Part shown: positions 44,597 to 59,377 of the stretch, piece after piece
How positions within the stretch are numbered: position 1 is the stretch's first letter
Layout of the letters: each line of letters begins with the position of its first letter
Assembly (NCBI GenBank): GCA_001931875.2
Contig: MSJH02000819.1
Location: 248,001-312,000 of the forward strand
Length of the DNA stretch: 64,000 nt
DNA from: Byssochlamys sp. IMV 00236
Lineage: Eukaryota > Ascomycota > Eurotiomycetes > Eurotiales > Thermoascaceae
Direction of reading: 5' to 3'
Notes under the pieces: generated by a model
Told to the model about the DNA's origin: nothing
Databases searched by the model: none
What the model saw: the letters and a program-made list of their open reading frames with translations, nothing else
Position numbers and translations under genes: made by a program

Positions 44597-46415
44597 CTAT
44601 TTCTTCTTGTAAGCCTCTTCTTCCTCCAGCTCTGCCATCTCGTCGAGCAACTGGACGGTCTCTGATGGATTCGCGATCCAGGCCGTTGTACATGCCAGCC
44701 TCGCCTATATACATGTTAGCATGACCGAGTCCTTCGTCCTTATTAAGGCTTTATGATGGAATCAAGCAAGAGATTTTGAGCAATAGGATGAGAGTGGGAG
44801 CTTACCTTGAAGTCATTGGAACCAGCAGACAGAAACTGGTCACCGATATGCAGTGTCTTGGAACGTTCAATGCCGCCAAAATAACGCTGGCATACGCGAA
44901 CACCCCACGATTTATCGCCGATGTCGACAAAGACATCGTTCCCGCCTAGACATCTGCCGTCAGATCCATCAATGAATGATTCGAGATTCCAGGGCCACTA
45001 ACCGTTGAAGGCACAAAATGGCAGCCTTGAGCCAACGGGCGACCTATCCACAGTGCTTTGGACGACGAGCACCGTTTCTTCCAGCTGCTCCCGGTGCATC
45101 TTATGACCCGCGAGAGGGTATACACCAACTGCTCGTTCTTTGCGTAGTACAGCAGCAGGTAAATGCAAGTTGCTCACGCACTGGCGCAGCGCTGCTTCCG
45201 CAATGTCAAGAAGCTCTGTAATATCCTCATCCCGCCACGATCTCATCTCGTCCAGTAGCCATTCGCTTTGCGGAACATAAGTCATAAGGTCGGGTGACGA
45301 TCGGTCGAATTTGAACAGGAAGTTGCTCTCGCCGCCTAGTACGATCAGATCATTCCTCTGGGCCTCTGTCATCACAAGATCTTGATGAACGGCATCGAGT
45401 AAGCCTTTCAGACGCCCGTAGTATTTCGACGGTTCAGTATATCCTGCTGCGGTCACAATGCCCACCTTCTTTCCCTGCCGTAGAAGACGGATTATGCGAT
45501 GTACAACTGGGTTGTCGTCGGTAATGGAAGCACCATCGTCGTAGAGAGTCACATCCCCATCGAATGTGACCAGATCGATGGCGCTACCGCGAATCAAGCC
45601 CATTAACTGGGCGGTATTAAGGGTGAGGCGGATATCATTGAATGAAGGGGACACAAAGCGCCGCCTGCTAATGAATCGACGTTTGTCCTGGTAGTTGAAG
45701 GCATCTTCAAGCAGGAGGGGAGTAAAGAAAGTCCCGACTGAGGGAACAAGCAGCTTCAACTTGGACTTGCCCTCCGTCCCTGCATGTTGATGCGCGACTA
45801 AGTAGTTTGTCAGACTCTTCGAATAAGCCGTTAATGTATGGGTGGTAGGTCATTTACTATGGTCATTGATAAGGTTTTCGACATCGCGCATGATTTCCGC
45901 ATAGCGCTTATGGGTGTCCGCGGCCACCGCTAGCAGCTTAACGCTATGTTCCTGATAAACCGCTGTGGGTTGCGAGTGCAGCACAAACGGGACCGCAAGT
46001 AGACCCTACACTCGCATTAGAAAAGAATGCACGATGTACAATCCATGCTGGAAGATGTATCAGTTAGATTAGGCAGAATACGCACCTTGATCCACTCGAT
46101 CTACGCCGCCCACTGTTAACATATATACCCATCGTAATCATGGAAGCCCCCCATCTGGTTTTGGCTCCAATTGTGGAAGTGGAAATATCTCACCAGCTGG
46201 TCACGACGATGTGACTGTCATGTACACACATATCAGTCTCGTTGATGTTGAGTGCGTTTGGAGCTCTACAGGCGATCCTGGAGGCGGCCCGAATGACGCA
46301 GCAATACACAAGGGGAATCATACCTTGAGAGCATCTGCAGCAAGTCAGCAACCGGTATATTGAAGATAGCCAAGCCTCCAGGGTCCTCACACTCGACACG
46401 ATAACGGGTAGTCAT
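44597..46415 (-). CDS. ISN1: IMP-specific 5'-nucleotidase (Isn1)
   Basis: Eight exons: 46415-46391, 46334-46324, 46214-46194, 46100-46086, 46005-45858, 45779-45003, 44945-44806, 44704-44597; 414 aa. Hydrolyses IMP to inosine (purine salvage, NAD-related). The first four exons are 25, 11, 21 and 15 nt and read MTTRYRVE-YALK-SHRRDQL-IEWIK, then GLLAVPFVLHSQP. An HAD-like metal motif DLVTFDGDVTLYDDG is in exon 6, followed by GIVTAAGYTEPSKYYGRL, PFCAFNGGNDVFVDIGDKSWGV, the QFLSAGSNDFK motif and AWIANPSETV. An apparent TGA at about 45853 falls in a 78-nt intron whose removal keeps the frame. Confidence 0.92.
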
Positions 46416-47841
46416 GATTGCTGATGCCTAAAGATCAGGGTTTGGAAGATCCGGATGGAGTTGACGATGCATCGGAATGACCCCAGTTCCCCAGGCCTAA
46501 AGTTAAGTTACGGTATGTGCCCGAGCTCAGCTTCCTAGCTTGGACTTTAGTTTCCTTTAGGCAAGGCCGCATTGTTCAGCGAGAGGGGCAAATCCGTCTG
46601 CATTAGACCGCCAGTTCTAGCCAGAATAATAATTCAAACGGTTGATCAACCATCCCAAAGATCCAGGCAATTTTGTTCTCGGCCGCAGAAACTGTCACAA
46701 CGCGGGTTACAAGACCAGATCAAGACATTTGTGTGCAACAACCCCAGCTGATCTCGTGTCGCAAGACGTGCTTTTTGATGTTCATAAGGAGGAGCATACT
46801 TAACCTCGATGACCTGATGGCTGCTCTGTAAGGGATGTCCCTAGGTGCTAGGCGGGATAAGCGATAACAGAAGTCATCGCTGTTGCGCTGACTGTAGTGC
46901 TGACCATGCTGGCATTAGAATTAATTACTATAACAGCAACCACAGCGGAGAATTTTGCGGCAGCCATAGCTTCAGAGATATGATCTGTCTGCCTTTGTTT
47001 GACAACCGAGATTCGTTCAATATTGTTTGTTCTATGCAGAGATAAACGCATCGCATCTCCACCGCCACGTCCTGTTCAGCTAAACCCAAATCTGACCCCG
47101 AAACTGCTAGGTTCTTGTGTTTTTTGTCCATTCAGCTGTTGAGAATGGACGGTATCAACCATTCTGGGTAAGCGCTGTAGCTCATCTCGGACCATCTAGA
47201 CCGGTGAAGGACATCAAGGCATCCCGCGCACGAGAAGCAGGCAACAATACCAACAACGCCAAAATATCCATGAGACCCAGGCAGACACGTTAATTATCCA
47301 TCATCGGTAGTTATCATGGTACCATTGGGTTGATTTGTACTTCATCCACCAAGCCTCGATCCAGGATCACCAATCGCAGCCACATCTCGTACAATGTATA
47401 GAGTGACTCATTATCTTCCTCCCGAAGCCAATGCAACATATCCACATGGGATATATGCGATTAGATACCAGCAAAAGCCACTGAACCTTCGCAGAACCTG
47501 GCTGTTCAGTTGTTCCATTCAGCGCTATTTTCTAATTGCTTATTTCGGCACCATCTTTTGTTGTGCCGACGAGAAAGAGTCACTTGCGTCACAAGCAAGC
47601 TTACCAGGAACTGTCTATAATGACAATCATAATGTCTATAAGAAGTATAACACAATTATCGTCTAGTTCCCCCTTTCTCTCATCAAACTTACTCCAGCAC
47701 TTACCTGGCATCCGCTCTATTGCAACTTATAGAACCCTTCAGAAAGCAGTTGTGTTCACTCACATTCGATAATACAAACTGTGAACAAACAGTACGGCCA
47801 GCCCAAAAAAGCAGCTGTTTCTTCGGGAAATATTTTCCAAA
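46416..47841. other. Intergenic, 1.4 kb
   Basis: Divergent between ISN1 and the one-TM hypothetical. Short frames only; no RNA gene recognised. Confidence 0.5.
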
Positions 47842-48822
47842 ATGGACCCAAGTGCTCATGCCGGAGAATATAACTGCTGCCCAGATGTCGAACCCCCACC
47901 TGCCTATTCTCCGCCGTCCTTGACGGACGGCTCCTGGGAGCATTTTCCCGATGGCCATAACGATGGAGACGTTAAGTCCACAGCAGATCATTCATCTCTT
48001 CTCGAGAAAGAACCTCTCATCAGGCCAACGGAGTCAGGAGAGCCTGGTTTTGCCACAGAGTCTGCTTTGCGGAGAGGATTACAAGTCCCCACGAAATCGC
48101 GCCACATCACGTCGGGCTTCGAATATCCCACAGTACTAGCTCGTTATGACATCCCAGAAGTCGACTGGGCTCGTTTCACTGGCGAAATCACCAACACAGC
48201 CGCCATGTCTCGCCGCCAATGGACCACGGCTATTGGAAGAGGTCTTGGGACATTTGCTGTCGGCGGATTACTGATCGGATTTATGGGAGCTGTCCCTGCC
48301 GTGGTGGTGGCCAAGAAGGTGCGTGAGCATCGCGAACAACAGAATCTGGCACAAGCCATGTCGCCTGGCAGTACTTCTTCCCTGCCACGAAAGATCGAGC
48401 TCTGGAATGAATCCTACTTCAAGCCACGTGGGATCATAATCCGAGTTGATCTCCCATTCGAAGACATGGCGGACATCGACTTCATGGACGTCAGCACAAG
48501 CGAAGACTATAAAGAACAGTATCAGTCCCGACGGCCATCTCTAGACGAGAGCACTGGCCTGTCGCACGCACGAACGAACAGCTACGACGAAGGTACTGCC
48601 CGAGCCAAAGCTTCTCGTAGAGGCCGAATTGTCATCATCCCTCTCGATGCAAGGATGGATTCGACGTCGCGCTCTCCTTCCACAATGAGCTTGCAAGAAC
48701 AAGAAGATGATCACCTAGATCAGGGTGGTGGGCGGGGAGCGCGGCATCAGGGGTTATCGTCACCGCCAGATTATGGGAGGGCTAGGAAGACCAGCCGTTA
48801 TGCGTCGGAACCGTTGCCGTAG
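47842..48822 (+). CDS. Hypothetical single-pass membrane protein
   Basis: Single exon, 326 aa. Not recognised by function. The N-terminus has a PPPAYSPPS motif, a possible WW-domain ligand, in an acidic region. One hydrophobic segment with glycine pairs (residues about 134-158, GLGTFAVGGLLIGFMGAVPAV) is followed at once by a basic stretch (KKVREHREQQ), so the C-terminal half is probably cytosolic. The latter half contains VDLPFEDMADIDFMDVST and a low-complexity Ser/Arg-rich tail (SRSPSTMS). It appears to be a conserved-type ascomycete protein, but I give no function. Confidence 0.75.
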   Translation: MDPSAHAGEYNCCPDVEPPPAYSPPSLTDGSWEHFPDGHNDGDVKSTADHSSLLEKEPLIRPTESGEPGFATESALRRGLQVPTKSRHITSGFEYPTVLARYDIPEVDWARFTGEITNTAAMSRRQWTTAIGRGLGTFAVGGLLIGFMGAVPAVVVAKKVREHREQQNLAQAMSPGSTSSLPRKIELWNESYFKPRGIIIRVDLPFEDMADIDFMDVSTSEDYKEQYQSRRPSLDESTGLSHARTNSYDEGTARAKASRRGRIVIIPLDARMDSTSRSPSTMSLQEQEDDHLDQGGGRGARHQGLSSPPDYGRARKTSRYASEPLP

Positions 48823-49301
48823 AATTCATATTATGGTCGTGGTATTATTTTTCTTCTGTGTCTTTATTTCCATATGCGATCATCTTGTTGGTTAGCATAG
48901 CCGGTTCCAACTAAACGTATGTAATAGGTTAGATTCTTAGGTAAAATCTCCTGGATATAAAAAGTTCGCTAGTATGAAGAGAGAGTGGTCTGCTGAGTGA
49001 GGCAAAGAGCAATAGATCTTAGAAATTGATTACGTCGAAAGCATACTTGTTCGCTAGAATAATGAATAAAATCAACACTTTTGCTGCAACTAAAATACTC
49101 TAAAAATATGCGGAGATGGAAGCTCAGGAACGGTGCGTGGTGTCATCGGTGGCCCGTGCTTTCTCCAGAGTCGATGCTGCAGCTGCTTCATGTGCTGCCG
49201 CCTGCACATCGAAACTCACACCCAAACAACGCCGGCTGCAGAGCCCTCATCATCTAGAATCGCGGATATGCATCTTTAATGATCGATTGGAATCCGATAG
49301 G
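48823..49301. other. Intergenic, 0.48 kb
   Basis: 3' flank of the one-TM protein and 5' region of the Lunapark gene. A plus frame at 49116-49367 overlaps the Lunapark start in another frame and is not supported. Confidence 0.5.
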
Positions 49302-50624
49302 ATGGTGTCCTTCTGGCCCTGGAAGGTAAGCTCCCTATGCCACACGTTCGCATCAGCAGAGATCTGATAATGACGCGCGTGTTCTTGTTAGGGCGAGGAT
49401 AACTCCCCAGCGTCTTTCGAGAAGGCTCTGTCGACATTATCTACAAAGATTACAGAGACCACCGTCCGGTTAGATCTCTACCGGCAGCGGTCCCGTCGGT
49501 TCAAGGCCCTCTGGACTCTCTACACAATATTTGCCTACCTCCTCTACTCGATCATCCTCGCTCTAGTTCTAGGATACCAGAATTGGGGCCCAATTGAATA
49601 TGGAGCCGTCGCAGGTGGCCCAATCGCGTCAGTCTATACTCAGTTTCCGTGAGCGTATGCCCAGCTTGCTGATGGTTGCAGTATCTACGCAGTTAGAGCG
49701 GTCGCGGGCAAGCTCTTCGAATACCAGATCTCGAAGGCACAGCGTCACCTGGACAGCCTTAACGCCCAGCGAGAAGCGACAATCGAGAAGCTTAAGGTCG
49801 CGACGAAATATAACTCCACCCAGCAGCTCCTGGAAAAGTATGGCGGCGAGTCACCTAAGCCTACTCCCCCTCAAGGCGGAGAGCACCCGAAACAGAGAGA
49901 GCCGGGTAATAAACAGGAAGCGCCGAGACAAGGTGGTAGAACGGGGTTGCCTCCACCCCCGACGGCGAATATAAGACGGCCTCAAGAGAGGCAGCAACTG
50001 CCTGCAATTCCCGTTAGTCCTCCACAGGACGCCGGTCCCAGTCCGCTGCCGCCATCCTTCGCAGAAATGCAGGATTTCCCAAGACCTCCGCCATCCGTAG
50101 ATGAGCCAGGCTTTGCTCCCAACGCTTTCCCAGCCTCTGCGCAGTACCACGAGAATCCACGGTGGTATGACCGACTCATGGATGTCCTTCTTGGAGAAGA
50201 CGAAACACTCCCGAAGAACAGATTGGCGTTGATATGCAGCAACTGCAGACTGGTCAATGGCCAGGCGCCTCCGGGCGTAAAAAGTCTCGAGGAAGTAGGG
50301 AAATGGAGATGTGGAGGCTGTGGTGCCTGGAATGGGGAGGAGAGTGAGGCGGAAAAGATGCTTGCGGATATGAGGAGACAACCTCAGACCGCGGACGGAG
50401 CATGGGAACGTGTGTCAAAAGGCGAAGAGGACCTCTCATTGAATGGAGACGTGACAGATGAAGGAGTTATTGTTGCAGCTAGTGAAGGCTCGAGGCTCTC
50501 CGACGTAGAGCAAGAAGACGCTGGGGAGGATGACGAACAGCCTTCAGAGGAAGAGCAGAAGCAGACAACCAGGTCTAAGCGTGGACGTCCGAAGGGGAGT
50601 AAGGGGAGTAGACGGAGTGCATGA
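49302..50624 (+). CDS. LNP1: Lunapark-type ER junction protein
   Basis: Three exons: 49302-49325 (24 nt, MVSFWPWK), 49392-49627, 49682-50624; 400 aa. Stabilises three-way junctions of the tubular ER. A pair of hydrophobic segments (LYTIFAYLLYSIILALVLGY; GAVAGGPIAIYAVRAVAG) precedes a coiled coil (KAQRHLDSLNAQREATIEKL), a Pro-rich linker, and the Lunapark zinc ribbon with Cys 272, 275, 297 and 300 (CSNC...CGGC). The NPRWYDRLMDVLLGEDE segment precedes the ribbon, as in the family. A C-terminal acidic tail ends in an AT-hook-like RSKRGRPKGSKGS, unusual for an ER protein; it may only be a basic retention signal. Confidence 0.92.
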
Positions 50625-51167
50625 GCTTTGTTTTTCCACTTCTTGCATGTCTTATTCTTACTCGTTTTCAATTCGACTCTCTTTGGATATCAGCGAACAG
50701 TCGTGCCATAGTACTCTGTGTGTAATAATTTCTTGAGCCCTGTACCGTATTTTGCTATCCACCTGTAGATAATAAATTACTTGATTGCTTTAAAGCCCCG
50801 GATACGGGCTATCCTTTATTTATGAAAACAGGACCTATGCTTACCCGACTTGTTAGAACGGAGGAAATCTATAATTTGTATGTTCCTTAGACATCACCCT
50901 ATACGATCTATCTGCACGTTTTTTTCTCTCTCGTAGTTACATAATTTCGAGCGTCTTGGGATCTCAATACGAATCCGCATACTGCCTCATTTAACATGAT
51001 CTTGGGATACCGAAAAGACGACGTACTCAACCCCAGTGGGACGACGACGATAAACATCACGCTATAGACCGTCCCGCCTCGACGCCATCAATCAACAACT
51101 CCTGATGTTTTTCTCTTGCTATTGCGCCGTAGCGCTCGGAAGTAGACTTGTGGCTTTTCACCAGCGT
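50625..51167. other. Convergent 3' flanks of LNP1 and prolyl-tRNA synthetase
   Basis: 543 bases between two converging genes. No coding feature. Confidence 0.5.
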
Positions 51168-54079
<2,912 letters not shown>

Positions 54080-57000
54080 CGTGGCTGTTGTTCTCGTCGT
54101 TGCGCGTGTGAAACAGTGAGAGAGAGATAGAGCGGGGAGACAACAGCGGGGTCTCCGACAATTTTACGCGGTTGTGCACGGGCCACTTTGGTGGTTGTGC
54201 AAAAGGATTTGGACTTTTGTAAAATGATCTTTGTTGATAAGGCTCAATGAGATGAGTTATGCACTATTATGATTAACTAACTAGATAGCCTTGATTGTTA
54301 TTATGATCTACACATTGTTAAATCTGTTCACTGACGCGAAAATCGAACCCCTGCGTGCATCTCCCTCCTTGTCACGCTTTTCTCTCGGCATATCAGTGGC
54401 TTCATTGAGGGAACTATTGCCCCACCACCTAGGAACTGAAGACCACAGGTAGACTAATACTAATCTGAAGTCAGCCCTACAATCTCCCAATGATTTCAAG
54501 AAAATCCTGCTATAGGGTGCGACGAGGTTCCTGGCATTTTGTCTATACTACTCCGTCGATCTCCAGTCTCCACTCCTCATTGTTAGAGAAGAAACAGTGA
54601 AGGAGGTAGTTGAACACATAATCCTCGACATTAGCTATCTTTTGCCAGCTAACCAGTTAACAAGCATATGGTTGTGTGATTAATGAGCAAATATATCACG
54701 GTTGGCGTGTATAGTCCACTTTCAACTCGTCGTTCAATAAGTTCATTTTCGGTTTAGCATGGACGGCTAGGCTCAAAACCTTATCGGGAATAGTGTATCC
54801 TAAAGATGTGCTTTTCAGATTGAATTTATTTGCTTCCAGATCTATACGTTCGGAATAAGAGGATTTTTTTGTGTCAATATGCAACACCTATGTCCCGGGC
54901 TGTTTGGGCGTTGGCATCAATCATTGTGTTAGGATCTGAGACCACGCAAAGCAAGATACATAAAAAAAAGCATTTGATACGGGAATATGATCTTGATTGC
55001 TTGAACAACTAGAGGGTACCGAGATATACCGAATATTTATGCTCCACGACTTCATCCTGATTGATTACTGCCTGGAACACTGCCTCCGCCACTATATCTG
55101 CGCATTTCCTACTTCCGGCGTGTCTGCTGTGATTTTATACAGGTGGAAATAGGTAGCTTGATGTTTCTTGTTATACACCCTTTATATAGGATAGTAGTGG
55201 CATTTTGCAGCTCACCTCCAATAAAGCAGTTGGACGCCGACACATTGTATATGTATGGGTAGTCGGAGAAAGAAAGCTTCAATAAACCCTATCCTGAGCC
55301 TTTCAAATAGAGAGTGTCATATAACTCCATTGCTTGAAAGCGAGTTATATAGCTCAAATCTATGCAAACCCAATAAGATTTCTAGAAATGGTACTACCTC
55401 AAAAACAAGTCCATTACGGGACTGGCCATCCTATATCGTCGCCGTAGCGGTACGAGGAATGCCGCTCATCTCTGAGACTCTGGGTGTGAATAATTCTAGT
55501 GCGAACACAACTGGCTTATCAGGACCTCTCAATAGGTCCGAATCTCATCTTGTCAAACAATAGGATCATTCACTTCGGACGTTTTACCCCCGAAAACGAA
55601 GCCCGGCCACGTTTATATAAGCCCGAGCGTGTAGTAAAAAGAACTCGCCTCAGGCAGACAAGGCATAAACCGAACAGTAGCACGTGCAGAATGGTCTAGA
55701 TAAGATTGACGCAACCGCGTGACCTTCGTGTGGTTAATGAGTTTAAAGCTTATCTTCCTCTTGGACCTAATTCATCGATTGGTTTATCTGATCTGGTCCA
55801 AAGTGCCGGGACTGCTGGGTTGACGTATTGTTTTTGAGGGATGAAAAACTATATCGTACAACGTGGCTATTGGCCGGAAGGTCTGGGAGCTCGATATGCG
55901 AATACTGGTCGTGTGCAATATGTCAAATTCAGGTAACTGAGGTATTTACTAACTGGCTTCTAGTTATGGGTTGCTCCCAGTAGATAGTTATCCCGTCACA
56001 TCCGCAGCGAAATCATCTGAACAGGTTGGTTAGTAGCCCTCGAACCTTCTATAGCAGCAGCCAACGATGATAAATCTCTCAGGGGCTGTAGGATCTGTTC
56101 AGTAGCGGCCGACATTTCGAGATAGAGTAACAAGACTAGTTCTTGTTCATTCATCTATGGATAATACCTGGAGACCTGGGTCCTTTGTATAGTCTACCAA
56201 AATACAAAGAAAGTCCATATCCCAACACTAGCAAAGAGCTTATTGAGGTACTTGGCAGAAATAATAATAATAATAAAGAAAAAAAAAATAGGGCCTTGGG
56301 GCTAAAAAAGAAAATAATCCAGGCAATGGTGCTAAAGAAAGTTCAATAGATAGTATCTTAAAAGTATCAATTTCCCCTTGCATCCTGGGCCACAGGGATA
56401 CATTATGCAAAGGCAGGCGTGCGACTACCGTACAGAACTGTAACTACAAATAACGGTTAATCCTATTCTCGATTATAGCCACGGACTTTAAACTAAAGAC
56501 CACGGATGACGCAAATGTCGGTATACCATAGGCGAGCGCTGATTCTGTGATTCCAACCGAGTAGTTAACTTATTTAACTTACAATCTCATTGCTCTGACT
56601 CAGCTGTGCAAGCTTCCAAGCCTGCCATGAAGCTTGGATCATGTGTACATTTTTGTCCCGACCAAATAGGGTATAGAGTGCACTGCACGTAAGGGGGAAT
56701 TTGGAGGAACGAACTGGAATCCCATTATTGATACTCACTTAAGCCCAAGACAAATATCTCTTGCCAGCGAACTCAATATCTGCGAGGTGCCCGAAGAGGC
56801 TCAAGCTATGAGCCATGATGTCTATGGTAGGCGAGGTAAGGAGGGATCAACATCATGTAAGTTAAGTAGCGATTTTAGCCTTCTTGGGTCGTATCACTAT
56901 GGGCACGGGCACGACGGACGGCGATCTACCGTTCATGGCCGTATGCGGCGCCTCACAGTGAGGAGCGATCATAATAATATTCCCGGCCAAACAATAATAA

Positions 57001-59377
57001 TATGCATCACTTGTCCGTCTCGAGTACTGCAAATAGTTACTGCATGGAGTATGGAGCTTGCTAGGTAATTACCGGATGTACTAAGTACCTCTAAGTAGCT
57101 GTTGCCGGTTGATGCCGGAGGAGGAGGGATGGCCTGATCAGATCGAGTCGAGCAGCGTTGGGAGGTCGAGTATTACCTTTTTTTCCTGTCACGAGGGCGA
57201 AAAGGTCTGGCGGAAGAGTCTAGAATTGGAGGCCATGTTCGAATAAAGTTGGGTGGGTATTGTTAGCATTCTTTAGCATCGCAAAAGGTCTTCCAGCCTT
57301 GTTTGTCCACTTTTAACCGAAAGGACAACGTTAAACGGGCTGCTGCCCCGCCTCACCCAAGCGAGAGCTGCACTGTTGTTTGGGCATCGAGATAGAACGG
57401 ACAGTGGGTTTAACGACTGTGCTGCAACCCCTCTCGACCGTAACCCATGCTATTGTACGGAGTATTAGTTGTTTTTCCAACTTATGCGAGACCTGGAGAG
57501 CGCCCATACGCCTAGCGGCGACCTGGTCTGTCAACCCTCGCAGCTCCAGGGGTCGAAAACAAGAGAAGATCTTGCAGTTTCAGGATTACCAGTAGTACTC
57601 CGTAGACACTCCGTACTCGAGCTCAGGTGCAGGTGGATCCCGTCCTCATCACACTGTGATGATCACAGTAGTCTAGCATTACCATATTCAGGAAGAGTTC
57701 AGAAGACGGCCTGCACCGCACATGAATTGAGATAGACACTGACGGCCAGTGAGGATGTTGAGCGTGCGCTGAGGCCCCATCGAGCAGACAAGGCTGGTTC
57801 TGTAATGCCACCTCGGAACATAGCGGCAACGAGGACGAATAATTAATACGTACTAGTTATTATTGTTGAAAGCCAAAGCTGTGAAGCTTCAAGACTGGTA
57901 GTCTGGTAGGGCCCTTCGGATGGCGCCGGTGGACACCCCAGAACTCAATCCTGACGTCCACTCTGCGACCCGAGCCGAAGGAAGACCGACAGATGTCATC
58001 ACCAGTGACTTTTCCCTGGAAGAATTATCTCGCCCAGCTGGTTGTGTTCTCGTTCTCGTTCTAAATTGGGAAGAAGAAGACGACCTTTCGTTGTAAAGAA
58101 GACCGAAACAGACGGATCGGCAAACGTGCAGGACAATCTTGCCGGTCGCTCTGCTGTGGTAAAAGAACACGGCAGGTTAGATAGGTCCGGGATCGCTGCA
58201 TCGCGTCCATCGTCTGATGGTAGCTAGCGTTTGGATGATCAGTCACGGACGCTTTCCATCTATTTGGTAATAGGGAGATCAAAGGGAGCGAAGGGCGGAG
58301 AGATGGCTCACATGCAGGATGCTAAACAACCTTAGCTAGGGGCAGTAACTCGTTTAGGACTACCGCGTTGGCCCAGGATCAATTGAACAGGAAAGATAGT
58401 CCTACTAGAAGCAGATGGTATAGCTATCCAAGTGTGTAGTAGTATTGTGCCTGTTGTTTCGTCCCGCGGGAAGCCGGTCGAGACGCCGTTGGACGGACAG
58501 CGTCATGGCCGAGTCACGCAACGAGAAGTTCTTCGATTCGTCTCGAGAATGCTCGCAATTTCTCCAGGATCATTATCAAATCCGAATCTACCGGCTGATT
58601 CAGAAAGCCGTTGGGCTTGACTTCTCCACCGCGGCATTGTCCAACAGACCGTGTGGATGGTCGGGAGCACCGCACGTCACGCTTCTTGTCCATGGCTGCC
58701 GCTGCGTCTGGATATCAGTCGATCCTGATCTTCATTTGTAAGCGATACGGTCAGGATAACTAACCAACTAACTATCTAGCGTCTCTGGACTAGAAGTCTG
58801 TTTGGCTGAGCTCAACTACCTGCACTGGGAGCTGTACGCACGGGATATGCTGCTTTCTCGGATTGGCATCTCCCTCCGACTGTAAATCTCGGCGGTTCAT
58901 CGTGACTCCAATCAGATGGACTGTCAATATCAATTGCTAGAGTGAAAGACCAATCCCTTGCGCTGTGGCTGTATGAATGCATTATGACGCATCTGGGGAA
59001 GACGCTGGCTAGTTGGCTCGGGCGTTGCTATTCCACCACTTTCTCTCGAGCCATGGAGACGGTCACGAACGAAACGAACTATACTCTGACTGGAGATAAA
59101 CCGGGATCCCGGATGCGTCGGACCGGCCTGTCGACATCACAGGTGTGATGTGGATGTGATTCCTGTCCAGGGTCGCCAGCAGGCCGTTCGTGGTATAAAG
59201 GTCTGGTTGTGGTCTGCCCACGGAGTTTCGTTCTCTTCGACATCGACCAGCAGACAGCTTCAGCCTTACAAGACTCGGAGGCCTTTTGAAGAGAGCAGCC
59301 GCTTCCACCAACCAGCTTCCACTCACACGACAACTCTTCGACAATTCCTCGAAGTTTGACAACACAGACCAGACACC
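54080..59377. other. Long gene-poor interval (5.3 kb)
   Basis: Between the divergent ProRS and MARVEL genes. Contains the first copy of the dispersed repeat (54976-55250), a short AAT/AAAAT-type run near 56262-56291, and copies of TACTCCGTA/TACGGAGTA (57456-57464, 57596-57604). None of the open frames in it has a recognised product or clear splice structure. It may hold a long regulatory region, an unrecognised noncoding RNA, or decayed repeats. Confidence 0.45.
54976..55250. repeat. Dispersed repeat, copy A
   Basis: Matches 60823-61080 in the same direction over nearly the whole length with small indels. Shared blocks include GATACGGGAA, GATTGCTTGAAC, ACTTCATCCTGATT, TATCTGCGCATTTCC, TTCCGGCGTGTCTGCT, CCAATAAAGCAGTTGG. 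No coding capacity. Type (solo element, MITE or other) unresolved. Confidence 0.75.

Noticed and set aside
45780..45857. Apparent in-frame TGA within the ISN1 coding region, suggesting a pseudogene
   Set aside because: The stop lies inside a 78-nt segment with a GTAAAT donor, TTAAC/CTGAC branch-like sequence and a CAG acceptor; removing it keeps the frame and joins conserved sequence.
54320..54400. tRNA-like B-box (GGTTCGATTTTCG on the minus strand)
   Set aside because: No matching acceptor arm, A box or anticodon stem could be folded around it.
58432..58741. 98-codon plus-strand frame as a small gene
   Set aside because: No recognised motif, no splice continuation and no conserved-looking composition; likely chance.
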